A stretch of 7,295 nt of DNA, from the NCBI GenBank assembly GCA_000438295.1, contig FR901085.1, forward strand, positions 1 to 7,295. Reading direction: 5' to 3'. The notes below the pieces were generated by a model. That model made no database searches and was not told the origin of the DNA. It saw only the letters and a program-made list of their open reading frames with translations. Positions 1 to 5,213 of the stretch are shown here, one piece after another. The position numbers and the translations under genes are program-made. Positions within the stretch are counted from its first letter, which is position 1, and the number at the start of each line of letters is the position of its first letter. The DNA is from Clostridium sp. CAG:451 (GTDB taxonomy: Bacteria > Bacillota_I > Bacilli_A > RF39 > UBA660).

Positions 1-159
1 AAAGGTATAGAGCATGGTTATAGTCAAGGAATTAGTCAGGGAATTGAGCAGGAAAGAAATTCTATAATTAATACCATGCTAAGTAAAGGACTATCTTATG
101 ACATGATAACTGAAATAACTGGCGTTTCTAATCAAGACATAAAAAGAATGAGAAGATAA
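1..159 (+). CDS. C-terminal fragment of a probable Rpn/PD-(D/E)XK nuclease-family protein
   Basis: The first 159 bases are open in frame 1 and end at TAA (157-159), giving 52 residues of a gene that starts before the window. The visible part has a Gly-Gln-Gly repeat region (GYSQGISQGIEQERN) followed by a short helical tail (MLSKGLSYDMITEITGVSNQDIKRM). This G-I-x-Q-G spacer plus a small helix-turn-helix-like end (LSxxxIxxITGVSxxxIKR) is characteristic of the C-terminus of Rpn recombination-promoting nuclease / putative transposase proteins with an N-terminal PD-(D/E)XK domain. The nuclease domain itself is not in the window, so catalytic residues cannot be checked. The gene converges on infB and shares a terminator with it. 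Similar tails occur in other PD-(D/E)XK proteins, so only the broad family is suggested. Confidence 0.6.
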   Translation, partial: KGIEHGYSQGISQGIEQERNSIINTMLSKGLSYDMITEITGVSNQDIKRMRR

Positions 160-178
160 TAAATCTCTCACTCTTTTT
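141..178. terminator. Bidirectional intrinsic terminator between the nuclease-family gene and infB
   Basis: Left arm 141-153 (AAAAAGAATGAGA) pairs with right arm 166-178 (TCTCACTCTTTTT) over 13 positions with one A-C mismatch and a 12-nt loop. The A-rich left edge and T-rich right edge give a U-run on either strand, so it can end both convergent transcripts. It overlaps the stop codon of the upstream gene (157-159 lies in the loop region), and its right edge touches the infB stop (178-180). Confidence 0.75.
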
Positions 179-2298
179 TATCTTTTAATTTCTACTAAAT
201 CATACACTTCAATCTGATCATTTTCTCTATAATCTTGACAATTTTCTAAAGTAAGTCCACAATCCATTCCTTTGCTAACTTCCTTAGCATTATCCTTTCC
301 TCTTTGAAGTGATTTAATCTTTCCTTGATATACAACAATACCATCACGAATAATTCTTGCATTTTCACCCATCTTAATAGTACCATTAGTAACATGACAC
401 CCTGCTATTAAACCAACTTTAGAAAATTTAAAGATTTGTCTAATTTCTAAATTACCAGTTACTTGTTCTTCAAACTCAGGCTCTAGCATACCTTTCATAG
501 CAGCTTCCATTTCCTCAACTACTTTATAGATAATATCATAAGTCTTAATAGAGACACCATATTCTTTAGCAAGATCCATAACCTTACTACTACCTCTTAC
601 ATTAAATCCAATGATGATAGCTTGTGATGCTTGAGCAAGGACAATATCACTTTCCGTAATAGCCCCAACACTTGCTCTTATAATATTGATTTTAACACCT
701 TCAACATCAATTTTTTCAAGAGACTGTCTTACTGCTTCTAAACTACCAGTAACATCAGTTTTTAAAACGACATTGATTTCCTTTAAGCCTTCATTAATTT
801 GGCCAAATAAATCATCAAGAGTCATTCCCGTACGATTAGTATCAGCATCTTTTTCTCTTAAACTTCTCTCTTCAGCTATAGCTTTCGCTTGTTTTTCTGT
901 TTCAAAAGCCATAAACTTATCCCCTGCTTTTGGAGTTGTTGAAAGGCCAGTTATTTCAACAGGCATAGAAGGAGTGGCTAGAACAATATTTTGTCCTAAA
1001 TCATTCTTTAGAGTTCTAACTTTACCACTAGCTGTACCTACAACGATAGGATCTCCTAATCTTAAAGTACCATTTTGAATTAGTAAAGTTACCACACTTC
1101 CCATATGCTTATCCATTTGACTTTCTAAGACTGCACCCGTTGCATATCTTTTCGGATTAGCTTTTAACTCTTGCATCTCAGCAATTAATAAGATATTTTC
1201 AAGTAATTCTCCAACACCTTCACCAGTAACAGCTGATATCTTATTAACTAAAGTATCTCCTCCCCACTCCTCAGGAGTAAGACCAGCATCTACTAGTCCT
1301 GTCATTACTTTATCAATATTAGCTTCCGGTTTATCTATCTTATTAATGGCTACAATGATTGGAACCTTTGCTGCTTTAGCATGATCAATTGCTTCTCTAG
1401 TTTGTGGTTTAACCCCATCATCTGCTGCTACTATAATAATAACAATATCAGTAACAGAAGCTCCTCTTGCTCGCATCTCTGTAAAAGCTTCATGACCAGG
1501 TGTATCAATAAATGTTATATCTTTACCCTTGCATTTAACTTGATACGCTCCAATTGCTTGGGTAATCCCTCCAGCTTCACCACTAGCTACACTACTTTTT
1601 CTTAAGTAATCAAGTAAAGTTGTTTTACCATGATCAACGTGTCCCATAATAGTAACTACTGGTGGACGTTCTACTAAGTCATCTTCATTATCAACTAACT
1701 CATAATTTTCAAAATTAGAGATATCTTGGGTTTCTTCTTTCTTAACAGACTTGTTAAACTCTAAAGCTAGCACTTCGACATCATCAAAGCTTAGAGTCTT
1801 ATTAACATTAGCTAAAATACCAAGTCCCATAAGTTTTTTTATAACTTCACTAGTACCAACACCTAAAGCTTCAGCCACTTCACCAACAGTCATGCCATCT
1901 TTATAAAGAAGAACAGAATCATCTTTTAAAGTTTCATTACTCTGTAGTTTTTCTCTATGCTTATAAATCTTTTTTCTCTCTTCCTTAAACTTAGATGCTG
2001 ATTGTTTATTATTCTTATTTTTCTTTACTGCCCTTTTATTTTCTTTATTATAAGAATTATTGTTATAAGCAATCTGTTCAGCTTTCATAGAAAGTGCTAT
2101 ATCTTCTACTACCTCATTATTAACATCTTCACTTGGTACATAATCCTCTTCATCTTGAAAAGCATTATCTAGAAGGATTACCTCATCATCACTTAAAGCT
2201 CTATTAGGATCAGTAGTAATTAGTTTTAGACTCTTCATCTTCTCTAAAACTTCCTCTTCACTTTTACCAATATCTAAAGCATAATCTTGTATATTCAT
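178..2298 (-). CDS. infB: Translation initiation factor IF-2
   Basis: IF-2 is the GTPase that brings initiator fMet-tRNA to the 30S subunit and promotes 50S joining. With the start chosen here it is 706 residues, close to the Bacillus length. In order it shows: an N-terminal IF2_N-like helix region (about 1-50), an acidic then Asn/Lys-rich linker (50-120), a second IF2_N-like region (about 135-185), and the G domain from about 212. The G motifs are GHVDHGKT (219-226), a GGITQ switch, DTPGH (265-269), NKID (319-322) and SA (355-356). Domain II/III and the C-terminal fMet-tRNA-binding beta barrel follow, ending YDLVEIKR. The frame is open to a GTG at 2307, but that GTG lies inside the GAGGTG ribosome-binding site. 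The ATG at 2298 with a 6-nt spacer is the better start. It is last in the operon, 17 bp after ylxR. Confidence 0.97.
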   Translation of the reverse strand: MNIQDYALDIGKSEEEVLEKMKSLKLITTDPNRALSDDEVILLDNAFQDEEDYVPSEDVNNEVVEDIALSMKAEQIAYNNNSYNKENKRAVKKNKNNKQSASKFKEERKKIYKHREKLQSNETLKDDSVLLYKDGMTVGEVAEALGVGTSEVIKKLMGLGILANVNKTLSFDDVEVLALEFNKSVKKEETQDISNFENYELVDNEDDLVERPPVVTIMGHVDHGKTTLLDYLRKSSVASGEAGGITQAIGAYQVKCKGKDITFIDTPGHEAFTEMRARGASVTDIVIIIVAADDGVKPQTREAIDHAKAAKVPIIVAINKIDKPEANIDKVMTGLVDAGLTPEEWGGDTLVNKISAVTGEGVGELLENILLIAEMQELKANPKRYATGAVLESQMDKHMGSVVTLLIQNGTLRLGDPIVVGTASGKVRTLKNDLGQNIVLATPSMPVEITGLSTTPKAGDKFMAFETEKQAKAIAEERSLREKDADTNRTGMTLDDLFGQINEGLKEINVVLKTDVTGSLEAVRQSLEKIDVEGVKINIIRASVGAITESDIVLAQASQAIIIGFNVRGSSKVMDLAKEYGVSIKTYDIIYKVVEEMEAAMKGMLEPEFEEQVTGNLEIRQIFKFSKVGLIAGCHVTNGTIKMGENARIIRDGIVVYQGKIKSLQRGKDNAKEVSKGMDCGLTLENCQDYRENDQIEVYDLVEIKR

Positions 2299-2304
2299 AC
2301 ACTT

Positions 2305-2310
2305 CACCTC
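2305..2310 (-). promoter_or_regulatory. Ribosome-binding site that decides the infB start
   Basis: Read on the minus strand this is GAGGTG, six bases before ATG at 2296-2298. The longest open frame would start at the GTG within this same site (2305-2307), which would leave no SD at a usable distance. The site therefore argues for the ATG and against a three-residue (MKC) extension. Confidence 0.8.
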
Positions 2311-2315
2311 TTTCT

Positions 2316-2579
2316 TTATTTTTCTATTATCTTTTCTATTTCCTCATAAATACTATCAGGGATAGTACATTCTAACTTTCTATCTAGACTTTTTCTTTTT
2401 CTAGCTTCATTTAAAACATTTATATCTTTTTTAATATATGCACCACGACCATTTTTCTTTCCTGTTAAATCAACAAAGACCTCTTTTTCTTTATTTCTAA
2501 CGATTCTAAGTAAATCTTTTTTCTCTAGTTTTTCTCCGGTAACGGCACAAGTTCTATAAGGTATTTTCTTAACCTTCAT
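2316..2579 (-). CDS. ylxR: YlxR/RnpM family RNA-binding protein
   Basis: This 87-residue protein matches the YlxR (DUF448) family in length and motifs: an N-terminal PYRTCAVTGEKLEKKDLLRI block, then VDLTGKKNGRGAYI, then a basic/amphipathic C-terminal helix region. The RTC-x(3)-G and GRGAY motifs are the family signature. In B. subtilis the protein, also called RnpM, has been linked to RNase P regulation; that role here is inferred from the family. It lies between nusA and infB, its usual place. Its ATG is 3 bp after the nusA stop, and its SD (AAGGTGAG on the minus strand, about 2587-2594) sits inside the end of nusA, suggesting translational coupling. The ylxQ (L7Ae-like) gene that often follows is missing. 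Confidence 0.93.
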   Translation of the reverse strand: MKVKKIPYRTCAVTGEKLEKKDLLRIVRNKEKEVFVDLTGKKNGRGAYIKKDINVLNEARKRKSLDRKLECTIPDSIYEEIEKIIEK

Positions 2580-2582
2580 AGC

Positions 2583-3776
2583 TTACTCACCTTCTTTTTT
2601 GATATTGATTCCTAACTCTCTTGCTTGTTCACTAGTTTTAATATCTATATTGTATCTAGTTAAGCGACTAGCTAATTTAGCATTCATTCCTCTTCTACCA
2701 ATAGCAAGTGAGAAATTATCACCATCTGCAACTACTATTGCTTCTTGTTTCTTAGGATCAGTTACTAATACTGTTAACTCTTTAGCAGGTGATAAAGCAT
2801 TACGAATAAACACTGCTGGATCTTTATCATACTTAACGATATCAATCTTCTCACCGTGTAATTCGTTAATTATATTAGCAATACGGCTACCCTTCTCCCC
2901 AATACAAGCTCCAATTGGATCTACATTACTATTTTCTGAATAAACAGCTACTTTACTACGATTTCCAGCATCTCTTGCTACTCCATACATTAATACTGTT
3001 CCATCACGAAATTCTGGTATCTCATGTTCAAATAAACGTTTAACAAAACCATAATGAGTTCTTGAAAGTAAAACAAGTAAGTTACGTCCATTATTATCAA
3101 CTTTAGTAACATAAACCTTTAATTGGCTACCCATTTCAATCTTTTCCCCAGGAATAATATCTTTCTTAGGTAAAATACCATTACAACGCCCTAAATCAAT
3201 ATAGTAGTTATCAGTATCTTCTAAAGCAACAGTACCAATTAATAACTCATCTTGTTTATCTCCAAACTCAGCCATAATACTATTTCTTTCAGCTTCTCTA
3301 ATCTTTTGTACTACTACTTGTTTAGCAGTAGATGCTGCTACTCTTCCAAAGTCATGAGGAGTAACTTCAGTATCAATAGTATCACCAATATTTAAGCTTT
3401 TATCTATCTTTCTAGCATCAGTTAATCTAATTTCACATTCAGGATTAAAGAAACTAATCTTCTCTTTTTCTTCTTCCTCTTCGTTAGTATCTTCTACTTC
3501 CTCTTCTTCATCTTCATCAGTATAATGTTCAAATAGATAATCTTCATACTCATCTTTAGTCATCTTCTCATCTTCAACTACTGTTAGATAAGAATATACT
3601 TTTATCTCTCCTGTTTTATCATTGATTAATACTTTTACATTACTATTCTTAGTATTATAGTTTTTCTTATAAGCAGAAGTTAATGCTTGTTGCATAGCAT
3701 CATAAACAATACTTTTATCAATATTTTTCTCTTTAACAATATTATCAACTGCTCTTAAAAATTCTTTATTATTCAT
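2583..3776 (-). CDS. nusA: Transcription termination/antitermination factor NusA
   Basis: NusA binds RNA polymerase and modulates pausing, intrinsic termination and antitermination. The 397-residue product shows: the polymerase-binding N-terminal domain (1-160, starting MNNKEFLRAVDNIVKEKNI), an S1 domain (about 178-243, ELLIGTVALEDTDNYYIDLG), KH1 (about 245-318, with the IGEKGSR GxxG loop at 292-298) and KH2 (about 320-388, with AIGRRGMNAKLA at 358-369). It lacks the C-terminal acidic repeats of proteobacterial NusA, as is normal in Firmicutes. It is somewhat longer than B. subtilis NusA because the N-terminal domain carries an extra acidic segment at about 70-108, dominated by Asp/Glu (86-106). 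Its SD is AGGGAG, 6 nt before ATG. The start overlaps the rimP-like stop by 8 bp (ATGAATAA), so the two are translationally coupled. Confidence 0.97.
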   Translation of the reverse strand: MNNKEFLRAVDNIVKEKNIDKSIVYDAMQQALTSAYKKNYNTKNSNVKVLINDKTGEIKVYSYLTVVEDEKMTKDEYEDYLFEHYTDEDEEEEVEDTNEEEEEKEKISFFNPECEIRLTDARKIDKSLNIGDTIDTEVTPHDFGRVAASTAKQVVVQKIREAERNSIMAEFGDKQDELLIGTVALEDTDNYYIDLGRCNGILPKKDIIPGEKIEMGSQLKVYVTKVDNNGRNLLVLLSRTHYGFVKRLFEHEIPEFRDGTVLMYGVARDAGNRSKVAVYSENSNVDPIGACIGEKGSRIANIINELHGEKIDIVKYDKDPAVFIRNALSPAKELTVLVTDPKKQEAIVVADGDNFSLAIGRRGMNAKLASRLTRYNIDIKTSEQARELGINIKKEGE

Positions 3777-4023
3777 TTTCTTCTCCCTTCTCTTTAGAAT
3801 GAATATCTAATACATCAATATCATCTAACAAATTTGTCTTATCTAGTATTGGATTAATTATCTTAGTTGCCAAAGTAATCTTTTCTACATCAATAACACT
3901 ATCACTATCCAGTTCAATATTTCTAGTCTTAATACCTTCTTCATTAGAGTCATAAACACTACTAACTCTAAGGTCAAGATCACTAATAGCAGCACTTATT
4001 AAGCTTTTAATTTTCTCTTCCAT
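3769..4023 (-). CDS. rimP: Short RimP-like ribosome maturation factor (N-terminal domain only)
   Basis: This 84-residue protein sits where rimP always sits, directly before nusA with an 8-bp overlap. RimP assists 30S assembly and is usually about 150 residues: an alpha/beta N-terminal domain and an SH3-like C-terminal domain. Here only an N-terminal-domain-like part is present. The pattern ISDLDLRVSSVYDSNEEG...IELDSDSVIDVEKITLATKIINPILD...LDDIDVLDI follows the family order (strand, strand, the DC-evS-like helix, then the LEVSSPG strand). The conserved SSPG-x-x-R motif at the end of that strand is replaced by IHSKEKGE, and the whole C-terminal domain is gone. The start is ATG with a strong AAGGAGG SD (4028-4034). 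Assignment rests partly on synteny; function may be reduced or lost. Confidence 0.7.
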   Translation of the reverse strand: MEEKIKSLISAAISDLDLRVSSVYDSNEEGIKTRNIELDSDSVIDVEKITLATKIINPILDKTNLLDDIDVLDIHSKEKGEENE

Positions 4024-4040
4024 ACGTCCTCCTTCAACTA

Positions 4041-4075
4041 GAAAGAGTGGGATTATTCAATCTCCCACTCCTTTC
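4041..4075 (-). promoter_or_regulatory. Leader hairpin of the rimP-nusA-ylxR-infB operon (possible attenuator)
   Basis: Arms 4045-4052 (GAGTGGGA) and 4063-4070 (TCCCACTC) pair perfectly over 8 bp. They extend by four more pairs (4041-4044 with 4072-4075) around one bulged base. On the minus strand the 3' side runs CUCUUUCUAG, a weak interrupted U-tract, and the hairpin ends just before the rimP SD. With the promoter proposed at 4085-4113, it would occupy nearly the whole short leader. It could be a weak terminator/attenuator, a mRNA 5'-stabilising hairpin, or both. Confidence 0.55.
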
Positions 4076-4084
4076 TTAGTACCA

Positions 4085-4113
4085 ATTATATCGAAATATT
4101 TTAATTTTGTCTA
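4085..4113 (-). promoter_or_regulatory. Sigma-A-type promoter for the rimP-nusA-ylxR-infB operon
   Basis: On the minus strand, TAGACA (4108-4113) is followed after exactly 17 bases by TATAAT (4085-4090). The -10 is a perfect consensus and the -35 has one mismatch. Transcription would begin near 4078, giving a leader of about 55 nt that holds the hairpin and the SD. It lies in the 139-bp gap between the divergent rimP-like and CPBP genes. Confidence 0.65.
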
Positions 4114-4162
4114 GTTTTTTCTTTTCTCTTTTGCTATTATATTTATAGTGAGGTGATTTAAT

Positions 4163-4849
4163 TTGAGTGATACTTTAAGGGAGAAAGTTATTTATATTTT
4201 AAAAGCAATTGTTATTATGTTACTATTCTTTGGTTCTAGTTATATAAAGGTGTTCTTCGCTCTAATACTAAATATTAATCTAAAGAACATATCAGATTTA
4301 AATTTCTTAATACTAACTATTTTATCAGATATTGTTTTATTCTTTATTTTTTATTTAATCTACCGAAAAGAGTTAAAGAAGGATTTTTTTACTTTTAAAA
4401 ACAATTTTAGTAAATGTTTCGATTCAGGTTTAAAATACTGGTTAGTAGGACTTGCCATTATGATGATAGCAAACATATTAATTTCTATGTTTACTCCTCT
4501 TAGTAATTCTACTAATGAAAAAACTGTTCAAAGTTTAATACCAGCTAGTCCCATCTTAATGTTTATAGCAGCCGGATTATTCGCACCTATTTTAGAAGAA
4601 ATTACTTTTAGAAAGACTTTTCAAACTATCTTTAAAAAGAAATGGGTCTTTGCTATTATATCATTCTTAGTCTTTGGTTATATTCATGTAATGAATAGTA
4701 ATAATCCCCTAGAATTACTTTATATTATTCCCTATGGTTCTCTAGGATTAGTCTTTGCCCTAACAGATTATGAAACTGATACAGTATTTACCTCTATCAT
4801 GATGCATATGATTCATAACAGTATCTTAATAATTTTATCTTTATTATAA
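4163..4849 (+). CDS. CPBP family intramembrane metalloprotease-like protein (Abi/CAAX-type)
   Basis: This 228-residue hydrophobic protein has several membrane segments (about 11-35, 46-67, 92-111, 130-143, 161-176, 185-201, 210-228). It also carries the three CPBP motifs: EE-x3-R (E145, E146, R150 in APILEEITFRKTF), F-x3-H (F171, H175 in FGYIH) and H-x3-N (H215, N219 in HMIHN). The family includes eukaryotic CAAX-prenyl endopeptidases and bacterial Abi-type proteins linked to bacteriocin self-immunity, surface-protein processing or signalling. The catalytic Glu and His residues are intact, so it is probably active; the substrate is unknown. The start is TTG, chosen because GAGGTG (4150-4155) lies 7 nt upstream. 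It is divergent from rimP and appears monocistronic. A link to the neighbouring surface gene is possible but not shown. Confidence 0.9.
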   Translation: MSDTLREKVIYILKAIVIMLLFFGSSYIKVFFALILNINLKNISDLNFLILTILSDIVLFFIFYLIYRKELKKDFFTFKNNFSKCFDSGLKYWLVGLAIMMIANILISMFTPLSNSTNEKTVQSLIPASPILMFIAAGLFAPILEEITFRKTFQTIFKKKWVFAIISFLVFGYIHVMNSNNPLELLYIIPYGSLGLVFALTDYETDTVFTSIMMHMIHNSILIILSLL

Positions 4850-4854
4850 ATAAT

Positions 4855-4884
4855 AAACAGTCTAAAGAAATCTCTAGACTGTTT
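4855..4884 (+). terminator. Intrinsic terminator of the CPBP gene
   Basis: AAACAGTCTA (4855-4864) pairs perfectly with TAGACTGTTT (4875-4884) around a 10-nt loop, followed by TTAATTATAA. It begins 5 bp after the CPBP stop. The A/T-flanked symmetric stem could also stop minus-strand transcripts, for example one carrying the template repeat at 5038-5113. Confidence 0.75.
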
Positions 4885-5037
4885 TAATTATAAATGTTAA
4901 TATAGAAAGTCATAAATATGTCAAAGTTAAAAAGTCATAATTTGGCTATCTAACTGCTATTTAGTGCTAAACTATTTGTTTCTCTTACCTATATTATATA
5001 GTTACAAAATACCATAACAATAGTTTTAAGAGGAAAT

Positions 5038-5113
5038 GGCGAGAGCCGAACGAATACGTCGGACTATTGTTGTTGACATTACCGTTGTTGTTGACGTTAC
5101 GGACGTTCGAGGT
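5038..5113 (-). repeat. Template repeat (TR) of a diversity-generating retroelement
   Basis: Read on the minus strand, this 76-bp element aligns without gaps to two segments of the surface gene (5294-5369 and 5933-6008). In the frame of those genes it has nine AAC/AAT (Asn) codons exactly where the two proteins differ, and 22 adenines in total. Against the 5933-6008 copy there are 15 differences, 14 at TR adenines. Against the 5294-5369 copy there are 14, 9 at TR adenines. The 3' end (from the AGTCCG block to GGCTCTCGCC) is mostly conserved, like an IMH (initiation of mutagenic homology) end. An in-frame TAG lies just before the repeat, and homology to the gene fades on both sides, so it is not a coding copy. 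In DGRs the TR RNA is copied by an error-prone RT that misreads A, and the cDNA replaces the VR. The RT is not in the window. Confidence 0.87.
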
Positions 5114-5170
5114 ACTCTAGTGATAGTTCCCTACTATAATCTATATTACATCTTATAGCCATATTTTTTT

Positions 5171-5206
5171 CTTTTTGACTAGAAAATACATTTCCTAGTC
5201 AAAAAG
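5171..5206. repeat. Perfect 12-bp inverted repeat just after the surface gene
   Basis: CTTTTTGACTAG (5171-5182) is perfectly complementary to CTAGTCAAAAAG (5195-5206) around a 12-nt loop (AAAATACATTTC). It starts 8 bp after the TGA of the surface gene. On the minus strand the stem is followed by AAAAAAA, not a U-tract, so it is not a canonical intrinsic terminator, although transcript ending is still the simplest role. It lies between the downstream VR and the TR. DGR target sites in Bordetella phage use a hairpin/cruciform close downstream of the VR; here the distance (about 88 bp) is larger. Confidence 0.6.
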
Positions 5207-5213
5207 ATATCTA

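Larger units (their letters stand above)
4850..5213. other. Gene-free 364-bp stretch carrying the DGR template repeat
   Basis: I see no credible coding frame on either strand. Contents in order: the CPBP terminator (4855-4884); AT-rich DNA with the 10-mer AAAGTCATAA present twice within about 4906-4940; the GC-richer 76-bp template repeat (5038-5113); more AT-rich DNA; and the inverted repeat 5171-5206. This is where a DGR reverse transcriptase or Avd gene would often be expected, and neither is present. Confidence 0.75.

Noticed and set aside
686..1605. Plus-strand open frames opposite infB (686-1078 and 1381-1605)
   Set aside because: They are antisense to a strongly conserved gene, have no SD or recognisable domain, and their sequences read as reverse-frame shadows.
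2299..2307. GTG at 2307 as the infB start (adding MKC)
   Set aside because: The GTG is part of the GAGGTG ribosome-binding site for the ATG at 2298, and no SD lies at a proper distance before it.
2599..2943. Plus-strand open frame opposite nusA
   Set aside because: Antisense shadow of the KH-domain coding region with no start signals.
4107..4143. Plus-strand promoter for the CPBP gene
   Set aside because: TATTAT (4135-4140) is a fair -10, but the only -35-like TTGTCT lies 22 bp away, so I did not list it.
5038..5113. The 76-bp element as a decayed third gene copy, not a template
   Set aside because: It has Asn codons at all nine key positions, adenine-biased differences to both gene copies, an in-frame stop just before it, and fading homology outside the 76 bp. 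A decayed copy would differ at all bases.
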